NCBI GenBank assembly: GCA_001599295.1
Contig: BCGN01000003.1
Span: 1,093,148 to 1,157,147, forward strand
Direction: 5' to 3'
Source: Sporopachydermia quercuum
Taxonomy: Eukaryota > Ascomycota > Sporopachydermiomycetes > Sporopachydermiales > Sporopachydermiaceae
DNA: 64,000 nucleotides
The notes below the pieces were generated by a model. That model searched no databases and was not told where the DNA came from. It saw nothing but the letters and a program-made list of their open reading frames with translations. A program made the position numbers and the translations under genes. This document shows positions 23,371 through 33,871 of this stretch, in pieces (position 1 is the stretch's first letter; every line of letters starts with the position of its first letter).

Positions 23371-24159
23371 TCACTCAATCTTCTCAGAATCCTCAATTTT
23401 GGGCTCCAATGTTTGTTTCAATTGGTTGGACCTTAGTTTGAATATTTCCCCTAGTTTAGATACATACAATAAATCATCTTTGATACTACTAGCTCCTAAA
23501 ATTGCATCTGGATTAAGTGTATCACTATGTAATGATGACCTAGTACCTTCTATTGTAATAAATGTTGTATCAGAATCTGGTGAGATAGAAAATCTATCAA
23601 AAGTATCACTGCTCTCTTTATCAACAGGTTGTGTTTTGGTTACTTTTGTCACTTGCCAGATATCAGACAAACACTGTACTTGTTTGATTGAATGTCCATC
23701 TTCCTTAAAATCTATGACAATCACGTCTTTACTTGTAGACTCTTCCGTTATTCGTTCTTCTGTATCTTCTATGTCATCAGAGAAAACATACTTGATGGAT
23801 GGATAGAATACAGTAGGATGTTTCAAGATGTTGTCATATGATTGGTTTGCAGTTCCACTACTATCCTTTGGATTTCTCAAAGTTGAATGGATATTCTCTG
23901 TACTATTGAAATAAGTATAACCATTGTTGCTAGAATTACTGGCAATTCCAGTGCTATTGTTTAACAGGTTAGCCATCTCAACATCAACTGATCTCAAATC
24001 CAGAGTGAGAACTTCTTTCTGTAGAAGCAGCTCATTTTCTAGTTCTAACCTTTTCAGTACTGATCGTCCTCNGTCTACAACAGATTTATCATGAATTGTA
24101 ACAAAGAAAGGTAAGCTTGATGTTGCCCATGATGGGGAAGTTCTGGATTTTCTTGACAT
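23371..24159 (-). CDS. ATG31: Atg31-like autophagy protein
   Basis: 262-residue, mostly acidic protein, intronless. From memory of yeast Atg31 (a partner of Atg17 and Atg29 in starting autophagosomes), the blocks fall in the same order: N-terminal FFVTIHDKSVVD (yeast VTVYDKNV), YPSIKYVFSDD (FPTNIKYIFED), DVIVIDFKEDGHSIKQVQCLSD (NVIIVQLDESGSLEDITLISD), DRFSISPDSD (DRFRVDSDIE), and a C-terminal helix LLYVSKLGEIFKLRSNQLK (LIKLYVTQNEQLQML). Between them lies a long Asn/Ser/Thr-rich insert (about residues 60-110) and a Leu/Glu-rich helix (35-60). Overall identity is low, as is normal for this fast-evolving family, so the call rests on order and spacing of short motifs. The gene is convergent with FAL1, 186 bp away, and divergent from SES1. 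Confidence 0.6.
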   Translation of the reverse strand: MSRKSRTSPSWATSSLPFFVTIHDKSVVDXGRSVLKRLELENELLLQKEVLTLDLRSVDVEMANLLNNSTGIASNSSNNGYTYFNSTENIHSTLRNPKDSSGTANQSYDNILKHPTVFYPSIKYVFSDDIEDTEERITEESTSKDVIVIDFKEDGHSIKQVQCLSDIWQVTKVTKTQPVDKESSDTFDRFSISPDSDTTFITIEGTRSSLHSDTLNPDAILGASSIKDDLLYVSKLGEIFKLRSNQLKQTLEPKIEDSEKIE

Positions 24160-24751
24160 TGTTACTTTGGTTTTGAAATATTATCACATCAGCTGCCTAC
24201 TAGTTTCAATACTAACTGATATCAAGCAACCACAAGAGAAACCGTTCATATCATTTTGTCCATCTCCCGCACTATTCCATTTATTATAGTACATTTGAAC
24301 AGACAAACAAGCAGTTTTCTTTCCTTTTCTCTTCCCTATAATATCATCATTCTTTGTTCAATACATCACGTAACCCTTTACGCTGGAAGAGTAAAGAGGA
24401 CAATTATCAATTTATTCGCTTTATCTAACTCACGTTACTCTTAACTTCTCACTGATAACATCATCATTAAAGCTCACATCAGCTCTCACTTCACAAGTAT
24501 CTTCAGATCTTCCTAAATAGATTCACCACCAATTATCAATCAATGATAACTTACCCGGACATTTTAAACAGTGAGGGTGATTCACAAGAGCGAAATACAG
24601 GTTTTCCAGTGACAGCAAAATTGACTATACGTGAGGATTTTTTTCAGCCTTGAGAAAGTACAAGGTAGAGTAAATGGTGGAGTATAAAGTTATTGGACGC
24701 AATAGCTGTAGATTCAGTTATTATATTTCTTGAATGAGCAGCTAGTACGAA
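24160..24751. other. divergent promoter region, ATG31-like / SES1
   Basis: 592 bp between two starts. It is C/T-rich on the plus strand at 24.26-24.5 kb, as is common upstream of yeast housekeeping genes. No gene seen. Confidence 0.6.
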
Positions 24752-26294
24752 ATGTTGGATATCTATCAATTTATTGAAGAGAAGGGAGGAAACCCTGAAG
24801 CAATCAAGGCTTCTCAACGAGCCAGAGGTGCACGAGTCGAATTAGTCGATGAAATCATCAGTGAATATAAAGAATGGGTTAAAAGTATGTAAATGAGATA
24901 TTTGGATTATATCATATGAAGATTTTACAACTGAGTTAGCTTTTATGGAAGACGACTTCATGGAGATCTTCTATTTGCAATTGATCAGGAGAATTGTCAT
25001 CGCATCACAAAGATAATAGAGTAACACTTTCTAACATAATTTAGTCCGATTTGAACTCGATGAATGCAACAAAGAATTAAACAAAGTCCAAAAGGCTATT
25101 GGTCTGAAATTCAAGGCCAAGGAAGATGCTTCAGAGCTTTTGAAGGAAAAGGAAGAAGTTGCTGCTAAGAAGGCCAAGCTTATCGAAGTAGAGGCAGACG
25201 TAGAAAAGCAAATGAGATTCAAAGTAAATCAAGTTGGTAACATTGTTCATGAAAGTGTTCCTATTAGTTTGGATGAAGCCAACAATAGTTTGGTTAGAAA
25301 GTGGGCTCCAGAATCGGTGGAAGTAGGTAAAATTGCATCTGCTACTGGTGCTCCAGCTAAACTTTCTCACCATGAAGTTTTAACTAGATTAGATGGTTAT
25401 GATCCTGAAAGAGGAGCAAGATTAGTTGGACATCGGGGTTATTTCTTGAGAAACTACGGTGTTTTCTTGAACCAAGCTTTGATCAACTATGGCCTAAGTG
25501 TTTTAGTTAAGAAGGGTTATATTCCTTTACAAGCCCCAGTAATGATGAATAAGGAGGTTATGGCCAAGACTGCTCAATTGTCTCAATTTGATGAAGAGTT
25601 ATACAAAGTGTTAGATGGTGAGGATGAGAAGTATCTTATTGCTACTTCTGAACAACCGATCTCTGCCTATCATGCTANTGAATGGTTTGAAAGACCTAGT
25701 GAACAATTGCCCACCAGATATGCCGGTTATTCCTCNTGTTTCAGGCGTGAAGCTGGTGCTCACGGTAAGGATGCTTGGGGTATCTTCAGAGTCCATGCTT
25801 TTGAGAAGATCGAACAATTTACTCTCACAGAACCTGAAAAGTCATGGGAAGAATTCGATAGAATGATTGGTATCTCTGAAGAATTCTATCAAAGCTTGAA
25901 ACTACCTTACAGAGTTGTTGGAATCGTTTCTGGTGAGTTGAATAACGCGGCTGCTAAGAAGTATGATCTAGAAGCCTGGTTCCCATTCCAAGAAGAATAC
26001 AAGGAACTTGTCAGTTGTTCTAACTGTACTGATTATCAATCCAGAAATCTAGAGATCAGATGTGGTGTTAAGAAAGCCGGTGACAAGGAAAAGAAGTACG
26101 TTCACTGTTTGAACTCTACTCTTTGCGCTACCGAAAGAGCTCTTTGCTGTATTTTAGAAAACTATCAAACTGAAGATGGTTTGGTTATTCCTGAAGTTTT
26201 GAGAAAGTACATTCCTGGTGAACCAGAATTCTTACCTTTTGTAAAGGAACTTCCCAAGGATTCTACATCTGCTAAAAAAGCCGCTAAGAAATAG
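24752..26294 (+). CDS. SES1: cytosolic seryl-tRNA synthetase
   Basis: Charges tRNA-Ser with serine (class II synthetase). Two exons, 24752-24884 and 25045-26294, give 460 residues, close to the 462 of yeast Ses1. Exon 1 holds the start of the N-terminal tRNA-binding coiled coil (MLDIYQFIEEKGGNPEAIKA); donor GTATGT, branch TTCTAAC, acceptor TTTAG, joining WVK-IRFELDE. Motif 2 is seen in CFRREAGAHGKDAWGIFRVHAFEK and motif 3 around LNSTLCATERALCCILENYQ, with the serine-pocket segment EEYKELVSCSNCTDYQSRN. The C-terminal tail is Lys/Ala/Ser-rich, as in fungal cytosolic enzymes. Two codons contain an ambiguous base. Confidence 0.97.
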
Positions 26295-27285
26295 ATGATT
26301 GTATAGTTGTAATACATACTTACTTATATATTTAATAGCTCGTCGCAGAAGCGAGAAATGCAATGATGGTTGATTGAAACTGGGAAGCTGGAAGTTTGAG
26401 ACGTGAATGAAGAGATGAACACTTCAAAAAAGTTACTATCTTATCAACGAAAAACAATTGCAATACCAAATTTCAGTTTCTATATGTATATCTCCAGTTA
26501 CTCTCATTCTCCTATTTTATCCTTCCTGCAGCTTGAGAGCTACAGATTCGAAAGAATGTCAATTTTTATTGAAAGTACATCATCAAGCAAGCTCAGAANC
26601 ACTATATCAACCATTCTTGCATAGTTTAACACATCAAATCTTCAAACATCAATAACCACATCCGCCAGTATTCCACTTGTCTCTCAGGAATACATACATC
26701 TAACTGTAGCTAAGGCATTTAGCTCTGTTTCCATTACATACATATTTATCTGATGCCATTGCAATGCTGTAGATCACGTGCGCNCATTCCCAACTTTAAC
26801 CTTATTCCCAACTTTAAGATATCTTCGAGGCTGAATACCCAGATAGGCGAAATATACCACGTGATATTGCACAACAAGTGAAAAATTATGAAGAATCATG
26901 ATGGTCTTGATGTAGTTTATTAGTAATGACATAGTACTCGAAAGCCTTCATGAAAGAAAGTAGTTAACCCAAATGTTGTTCCGTTCTCACCGCCTGTTAT
27001 CCTTCCCTACCTTCTAACCCTTAGCGTTTTGTGAGTATTGGCTATATCATTATCGACCTCATTCCTGGCAAACTTGGGTGTTCATCATTTCATTGTTCAA
27101 TCATAGTAGCTTCTAATTTCTAAGAAATAGATAGATAGAGCAACTACAGAGCTACCAAGCGAATTGGGTTTTTTTGGTGGTTGCAAGAGATAGATGGCAA
27201 TTTGTCTTCATTGATTGAATCTTTGGATGGTGGAATGATTGATTANTTGCAATACTGGACTCATATTTAAATCAATTACACAACC
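26295..27285 (+). promoter_or_regulatory. spacer and promoter of the ECM3-type gene, two CACGTG boxes
   Basis: 991 bp without a convincing gene. It contains two CACGTG palindromes, at 26775-26780 and 26858-26863, about 505 and 425 bp before the next start. CACGTG is the core bound by bHLH factors such as Cbf1, Pho4 or Tye7; which of these acts here cannot be read from the sequence. Confidence 0.4.
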
Positions 27286-28608
27286 ATGTCACTAGAGGGA
27301 ATCAATTACCTGTCTATTGTTCAAATAGCAGGACTCGCATGTATGCAAGTAGTAGCATTAGCAATGGTTGGATATATTGCTGGAAAATTTAAAATCATAT
27401 CCCATGATCTCGAAAGAAGAATATCCAAACTAAATATTGAGTTGTTCACACCATTTCTAGTATTCAGCCAGTTAGCGAGTTCTCTAAAGTTTGAAAATCT
27501 TCAAGTATTGGTGGTGATGCCTTTATTCTTCTTAACATCATTATTCATTTGCCTTTCAGTTGCGAATGTAGTTTCATCATTATTTGGCATCAGAGGTAAA
27601 TCAATGGCATCAGAAAAAAACTTCGTTACAGCTATCACAGTTTTTGGTACAACAACTTCGTTACCAGTTTCTTTGATAGTATCCCTTTCACAGACATTAC
27701 CAAATGTACTTTGGGTTCAAATACCAGATGATTCAAGTTCAGAGGTGCTATCGCGCGGGTTACTTTATTTGGTGACATTGCAACAACTGGCACAGATTCT
27801 AAAATGGTCTTGGGGTTATAATTATCTTCTGAAAAACGATACCCTTGTGGATGATGATGTTGAATCTGTTTATGAAGAAATGACAGTTGACGATGCCAAA
27901 TCCACAGTGGTAACTGAAACCAGTTCTTTAATCAATGAAACAACAATTATGCCAATGTACACCAGGACTGAAATAGAGAAGAAAGACAGCTTTTTAATCA
28001 TTCATCATAGAAGAAACATTAGCTTTCTGAAGAGGATTGCTAAGTTTATGAATCCACCACTTTATGCATGCTTTGCTGCAGTTATTGTTGCANTTTTTCC
28101 GCCATTACAAAGGTTATTGTTTGTTGATAACGGAGTGATACAGAAAACAGTAGGCAATACTATCACACAAGTTGGTAATATTGCTGTACCACTTTTAACT
28201 ATCTGTTTGGGATGCAGCTTCAGTGTTTCANCATATGAGTACTCGCAAGGTGATAACAATGCTGAGCTGACTGAAGAGCATGTTGTTTCATCTCCACATC
28301 AAGGCAAGCTTGTATTTGTCTCTTTATTATGTAGAATGGTCATTACTCCTTTGATTATTCTTCCTCTATTCACCGTGGTGACAGTTTTTGTTCCTTTACC
28401 AATTGTAACCGACCCAATATTCATACTCACCGTGTTTATTGTTACAATTGGACCTCCAGCAGTTCAGCTGTCTCAGATCTGTCAGTTGAATGGTGTGTAT
28501 GAAAAGGAAATTGGTGCTACTTTATTTGCTGGCTATGTTTTTCTAAGTACGCCATTTGCTATTGGAGCTGTTTTGCTTAGCTCATGGGTTATATCTGTTG
28601 TTGGTTGA
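27286..28608 (+). CDS. PIN-like/auxin-efflux-family carrier (ECM3 type)
   Basis: Integral membrane protein of 440 residues in the bile/auxin-efflux (membrane transport protein) family, most like yeast Ecm3/YNL095C. N-terminal helices include VQIAGLACMQVVALAMVGYIAGKF and PFLVFSQLASSL; the family block TTTSLPVSLIVSLS follows. A charged loop (about 185-240, rich in Asp, Glu and Ser) separates two five-helix halves. The second half has AVPLLTICLGCSFSVS, the crossover-type segment, then VTIGPPAVQLSQICQL and YVFLSTPFAI. It is shorter than I recall for Ecm3, mainly in the central loop. The substrate is unknown; family members are placed at the ER or plasma membrane. Two ambiguous bases. Start chosen as the first Met, preceded by AT-rich leader. 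Confidence 0.85.
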   Translation: MSLEGINYLSIVQIAGLACMQVVALAMVGYIAGKFKIISHDLERRISKLNIELFTPFLVFSQLASSLKFENLQVLVVMPLFFLTSLFICLSVANVVSSLFGIRGKSMASEKNFVTAITVFGTTTSLPVSLIVSLSQTLPNVLWVQIPDDSSSEVLSRGLLYLVTLQQLAQILKWSWGYNYLLKNDTLVDDDVESVYEEMTVDDAKSTVVTETSSLINETTIMPMYTRTEIEKKDSFLIIHHRRNISFLKRIAKFMNPPLYACFAAVIVAXFPPLQRLLFVDNGVIQKTVGNTITQVGNIAVPLLTICLGCSFSVSXYEYSQGDNNAELTEEHVVSSPHQGKLVFVSLLCRMVITPLIILPLFTVVTVFVPLPIVTDPIFILTVFIVTIGPPAVQLSQICQLNGVYEKEIGATLFAGYVFLSTPFAIGAVLLSSWVISVVG

Positions 28609-29383
28609 GTTGATGAGATATGTTGCATTAGAGAGGCGCATAGTTTTTGTTTTATTCATGGGTTTGGTTTGAAGGTTGACGGTTGAAGGTTGAAGGTTGA
28701 AGGTTTTTCTGTATTTATTCTCATTTCAGTTTCATTTTCTTTTCGGTTTTTCATTTGATATATTTGAGGAGGTCAGGGGGTGTATATTTATGTTTTATGG
28801 TTGTTCTGTTCAGTGGAGGGAGAAAAAAGATTACCATTCGTGATAGATCAATAAATCTGTTCTATTCATGTGCTTATTGTTCTTAGTTACCATTTACTCT
28901 TGAGATTTGTAGCTCTATTTTATAGGATCGCAGTTGAGTGTTTATTTGCAAGAAAGGCTTACATTGTTTCAAACTCGTCTTGAAAACCATTTGTCAACTT
29001 GTGCCACGCTTGTTAATAGCTAATGTAAAGAATTGTGCTGCATCATGGTAAAGTCATTATTTGTACGTCAAATTGGACTAACAGAAGAATGGGAACTATT
29101 GATAATTTAATGATAACATGATCAATATTTATTTAATTCTTATCACGTAAGCATTAAAAATTATAAATATGCAGTTATATGCAGCAGTTTGCCAAAGTTT
29201 AAATGCGAAATACATGTACATAAAAATTCAAACCTAATTGCTGTGTTTCTATATTCTCATCTCCTCTACGGGCTATTACTATCTTATCAACAACTCTTTA
29301 ACTGCAGTTTATGACTTGAATTATGTATATCTGAATAGAATTTTAACAATGCATCAGTTTTGAGTACTCCAAAGCTACTTGCA
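28609..29383. other. spacer with a short tandem repeat
   Basis: 775 bp between the ECM3-type and uridine-kinase-like genes (both plus). It holds a 7-bp tandem repeat and AT-rich promoter sequence; no gene seen. Confidence 0.6.
28674..28701. repeat. tandem repeat, GGTTGAA x4
   Basis: Four copies of a 7-bp unit, the first GGTTGAC and the rest GGTTGAA, 66 bp past the ECM3-type stop. It looks like simple replication slippage in a 3' region. Confidence 0.8.
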
Positions 29384-30780
29384 ATGTCGGCGTCAACTCT
29401 AGACCTTAATGCTCGTACTAGTCAGTGCATTGTTGTGCTTGTTGGTGGAGGCCACTGTGCTGGTAAAGTATGTACCATTGCTATTCGTTAGGTATTAATT
29501 ACTTACGATTGAAGGACCACTTGGAAATCGGAAGAATGTGTAAAAAAGCTGAAGAGGATTAACCAGTTTTGAATTATGGAGTCTGTACTATACGCAATCG
29601 CCATTCTTCTGGCTATTCCTTCTAATAATCATCATTACTAACCTTGATTTATCATCCCTACAGACAACAGTAGCAAGAAACATAGAAGAACGACTGAAAG
29701 CACTATATCAATTAACTGAAAGCCTCAAAGTGTCACAAGTGGATCTAAACCAGTATTTATTAGAGCCGGAAGTCAACCCTGGTGGATTCAATGGTCATAG
29801 AAAGATAATTCTACCAAGCCTGTTTGATTTCTCTATGCTTGATGCAAAGCTAGATGAGTTAGAGAGTTCTTCTGATGGATATCATGTTATTATTGTCCAT
29901 GGAATCTATGTTTTATATGACAAAACACTAAGGAGTCGTGCATCCATTAAAGTGTTTGTTGATAGTGATGCTGATACCAGATTATGTCGATGGAGTAAGA
30001 TTTTCTTTGATTTGATTCGTGTTATGTTGGTACTTACTAGAAGGAGGGAATAAATTGACGATTGTTAGCTATAGGATCGTGATCTTATAAAGTATAATTA
30101 ACTTGGAAATACTAACAATATAATTCTAGTAAGAAGGGATATTTCTGATGCACCAGAGAAACTATCAGATCTACTAGATACCGTATGTTCCTCATTTGAT
30201 CAACATTTCATTTTGACTTTTTCATTAATGAATGATTGGTAAAGATATGCATGTATTTTTGGTACATATTGATAACCAGTACATCGCCTACTACATTCAT
30301 TAGTATATTGAACGCTAAGTTTTACAATAATTGCAATCACTAACCTCATTTATTTATTCCAGTATCTGAAATACTCTAGAGTGGAGATGAATGAGTTTGT
30401 TCTACCTGTAAGTATTTGTTACTACAATTAAGAATAGGTATTGATGCTATTCTATTGGTTTAGTACCAACAATGTATTGGCTCATAGAAATTTCACCTCC
30501 TGTTCATTGAAACTTATAGAATTGATTGTTGATTCAGCAGTACTAACACACCTTACACTAGACAAAACAGTTTGCTGATGTTATATTACCAAAAGGATCA
30601 GAAGGAATTGGTGTTGAGTTGGTGATAGGCGGAATAGAAGATAAAATAGAGTTTTTGATGGGAAGGGAAACATTGAGAAAGACATTTGATAATGAAATAG
30701 ACGTGCCAGGAATCTCGAATCTGAATTTTAAAGGTGAAGAGTTTGATGGTCAAAAATCAACATTCTATGATGCAGTGTAA
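29384..30780 (+). CDS. uridine-kinase-like P-loop kinase, five exons
   Basis: Related to uridine/cytidine kinases (Urk1 family), which phosphorylate uridine in pyrimidine salvage. Exons 29384-29467, 29664-29994, 30130-30182, 30363-30407 and 30562-30780 give 243 residues, all in phase. The Walker A loop GGHCAGKTT is interrupted by intron 1 after the Lys codon. The third-exon join reads DTRLCRW-IRRDISD, the arginine-rich lid of uridine kinases (typically RLIRRIRRD), which is why the donor GTAAGA at 29995 is preferred over a longer exon 2. Later blocks YLKYSRVEMNEFVLP and QFADVILPKGSEG match the family's substrate-side and C-terminal strands. It lacks an obvious copy of the DxFY motif after the P-loop (here QVDLNQYL), so nucleoside specificity is uncertain. 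Branch points are mostly CTAAC type. Confidence 0.82.
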
Positions 30781-31080
30781 ATGAAGTATTTGAATAGCAG
30801 TAACAGTAGTAACAATGACGGGCATAAGTAAATCATAGGATTAGAACAAAATGAGAATAAGATGAGCATAAGAATGAACACAGTTTACATCTCAATACAT
30901 ACATCAACAGATACATGATTCTATTTATTATCATATCAAACTTATACGTCTATTAACCGTCACGAAAAAGCATCATATATGATGTACATAAAGATGACTA
31001 GAAAAAAAATAAATTGGTTGTATAATATGAGATACAATAGACCTTTGAGTCCCAAAATACTCTTGAAGATTCAAAAAGAG
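30781..31080. other. convergent 3' spacer
   Basis: 300 bp between the uridine-kinase-like stop (plus) and the antiporter stop (minus). AT-rich; no gene seen. Confidence 0.6.
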
Positions 31081-32706
31081 TCATCCCCATATTCCTAAGG
31101 GAGAGTATCCTTCAGCTTCATACTTCTTGATCCTCTTGGCAAGAATTCCCACCAGCATTGGAGCAACCAAAGTGCACAGTACAATGCTCCATGTCACTAT
31201 GATGTATACTTGAGAAGAGTCATTGCGCGACTCATCTGGAGACCGGAAGACTCCTTGCGCTTCCGCAATCGAAGAAATTAAAAATCCAATTTCACCTCTC
31301 GGAACCATTGCTAAACCAAGCAAAGCGGAAGAGTAAATGTTGCTATTTAGTCGCTTGGCATCAGCAGTACTTTCCGAATTACTAATACTCCTTTTATGCA
31401 GTAACNAAATCCCACACATCAATTTTGCCAATAGCATCAATAATGTATATACAATCCCTTTCCAGATTAGTCTTCCAACAAACATCCTTGAGATAGGAAT
31501 AGAAAAGCCAAAACTACCAAACAGCATTGGTTTAAACATCCGTCTTACCAAGGACGAGCAGTATATTTCGAATAGCACAGTACCTGCTGTAGAGCTTTCT
31601 TCACATGAAATCATGTTCGAATTCTCTTGACGACTGCAGCCATTATCATCAATAACATCGGCTTTCAATTCATCACGCATTGCGTCTGCATGCTGGACTG
31701 AGTCGTTTGATTTATCTGGTGATTCAAATCTCCTAGCAATACACATACACTCATCATTTCCTTTAATTACACATCCACCATCTTTACTATTTTTTTCTGG
31801 CAACCTATGTTCAAACACTTCGCTTCCTTTAAACTGAGGTACCTCGTTATCCCACCATGATATTGCTGCCCCAGTCAAGTAAGCTGCTGTTAATCCTGAT
31901 GCGCCTGCATACATTGCTCCTGTAATCAAGCCAAGAAGAATCAAGGTATGTATCATAAGCACTACCGGTTGGTTGATGCTATTCAATCGCTTGCAAATGC
32001 TATTCTCTCCATTATTCTTTCGGTACTTGTTCAACCGGATCGTAGCCGGTCTTATTATTAACCAGCAGCTCAATAAAACGACAGTAATCAGGCCAAGTGA
32101 AACAAGCACCGGTCTGATTACCGTGACGTAACTAAAGGTACCATTCCCCATGTTTGAAATAATTTGAACCATAATCAGACCTACAATATCATCAAGCATA
32201 GCAGCACTAGATAAAATAACCCCAAGTCTTGATTTTTCCAACTTACAAACAGCTAAAATGCTGAACACTGTTCCAAGACTAGTGGAACACAAGGCGGCAC
32301 CTGCTGCAAAAGCAGCCTTCGCGGAAACATTAGAGATTCCCATTAAGGTGAAGCTTAATGCCATGGGTATCATGGTGCCTGTAGTGGCAACAGCACATGA
32401 TCGCAACAGGTTCGAGGATAGCGTTCTGAATGAAGTTGAAAGTCCACCTTCATAAACAATTAGTAGAAGGCCTATATAGCCAAGTTGAGTGANAACCTCT
32501 TGACCACTATGCGTAATCCAGTTCCCTCCAGGGACACCCCAAGCAATCCCAATAAGAATCTGACCCACCAGGCCGCAAAAGAGGACNTTGTCTAGAACGC
32601 TATTAACGATATTGCTAAGTATGAAGAAGGACGATAATACCAAAAGCTGTACGGCTCCTAACTCTTCATAAGGCAAATACCCTTTAGAGGATGATTCTGA
32701 AACCAT
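31081..32706 (-). CDS. CPA-type Na+/H+ (cation/proton) antiporter
   Basis: 541-residue polytopic membrane protein with the Na_H_Exchanger fold, intronless. About 11-12 hydrophobic segments are visible. Family features include YIGLLLIVYEGGLSTSF, then SAAMLDDIVGLIMV, whose Asp-Asp pair corresponds to the ion-binding aspartates of CPA2 antiporters, and a late LAMVPRGEIGFLISSIAEAQG with a charged Arg-Gly-Glu. A cytosolic loop of about 90 residues (roughly 285-375), rich in Asp, Glu and Ser, interrupts the helices. This combination fits fungal vacuolar/Golgi or plasma-membrane antiporters distinct from Nha1 and Nhx1. Ion preference and location are not readable from the sequence. Three codons contain an ambiguous base. 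Confidence 0.88.
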   Translation of the reverse strand: MVSESSSKGYLPYEELGAVQLLVLSSFFILSNIVNSVLDXVLFCGLVGQILIGIAWGVPGGNWITHSGQEVXTQLGYIGLLLIVYEGGLSTSFRTLSSNLLRSCAVATTGTMIPMALSFTLMGISNVSAKAAFAAGAALCSTSLGTVFSILAVCKLEKSRLGVILSSAAMLDDIVGLIMVQIISNMGNGTFSYVTVIRPVLVSLGLITVVLLSCWLIIRPATIRLNKYRKNNGENSICKRLNSINQPVVLMIHTLILLGLITGAMYAGASGLTAAYLTGAAISWWDNEVPQFKGSEVFEHRLPEKNSKDGGCVIKGNDECMCIARRFESPDKSNDSVQHADAMRDELKADVIDDNGCSRQENSNMISCEESSTAGTVLFEIYCSSLVRRMFKPMLFGSFGFSIPISRMFVGRLIWKGIVYTLLMLLAKLMCGIXLLHKRSISNSESTADAKRLNSNIYSSALLGLAMVPRGEIGFLISSIAEAQGVFRSPDESRNDSSQVYIIVTWSIVLCTLVAPMLVGILAKRIKKYEAEGYSPLGIWG

Positions 32707-33871
32707 TCTATGTAGCAGGAATTATCATCTGTACGGGATTCTCACTTGTTCACTAGCTTTATCTCTGTGTGTTTCTCTGTCTCTTTTATCAATGTCTTCT
32801 ATGTTTTAGCTATAACTTGAAGACAATGAAAACTTATCATACTCCACACTAAATGATTGTTATAGTTGTTGTCGGACACAAGATATTGCCCCAGTATAAA
32901 GCCATTATTCTACTCAACTAACGTGGTAGATTGTCGGGATAGTCGTTCTACAATAGAAGAGGCGAAAATCACCTCATAGCAAAGAATTAATTATAATAAT
33001 CAATATAATCGGCAACATAAATAGGATTAGACATTCTATTAACACTTATATATCTAATTATTCACTCATGGAACATGCTTTTATATAGCGGAATATATAG
33101 ATATAGGATGATTATATCAATATTGTGCGAAGAAATCAATAGTCGAACCAAGCTATCAACATTTATTTTGGTGTCAAGACGGCATGCAAATCCTCCAATT
33201 TCTAGAAAAAAGTCCTATTTTGTTATCCCTATTGCCTATACAATTATACTAAAGATTTTATGTTTGTTGAGTACTTTCAGTTAAATGGCCAATGCATCCA
33301 TTATGTAGTGACATACACTAGCAGGATACAAAGCCGAAGACTCTGTAAATACTATAGGTTTGCGGCTGTATTGATATGAGTTACCAATTATTCATTAACC
33401 TCTGACATTTAAAACAGAGCAATGAAGTATGATAAGACTACTTTGTCATTCCCGAACGGAAAAAATAACTGCATTAGACTGAAAAAAAAAAAAAAAATAA
33501 AGCAATTGTCAACTCTTACCGTTGGGCTGCGAGAAACAGTGATCTGGTACCAGCTGCATGGACATGATTGAGCCAGGCAGGAATGAGCAGGCTTGATACT
33601 GGAAATTCCAGCTTTCCTCATGTTAGGTTTGTATACATAGTACGGTCCATATCTAAAGATTTGACTATTCTATGTGCCATATATTGTGGTAATGAAAGGT
33701 AAAATGGTATAAAATCCATACATATCAAACAAAACATCAAAATGAATGTATAGAAAGTGAACAAAGTCAACCTAGCTTAATTACATATCCCTTGACGGCT
33801 GAGATGCAATGAGANCCCTCTTTATGCTTATAACTTACTAACTCCTTACTATTGTAAGAGCTTGAATTGAT
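32707..33871. other. spacer upstream of the antiporter gene
   Basis: 1.17 kb with the antiporter promoter and the 3' end of the ankyrin-BTB gene. A locally GC-richer patch at about 33.52-33.62 kb lies next to a 16-base A-run (see findings). No secure gene. Confidence 0.5.
33482..33497 (+). repeat. poly(A) run, 16 bases
   Basis: Sixteen uninterrupted A residues on the plus strand, so a T-run ending in CAG on the minus strand. It could be a nucleosome-excluding tract, or the pyrimidine tract of a minus-strand intron. Confidence 0.8.
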
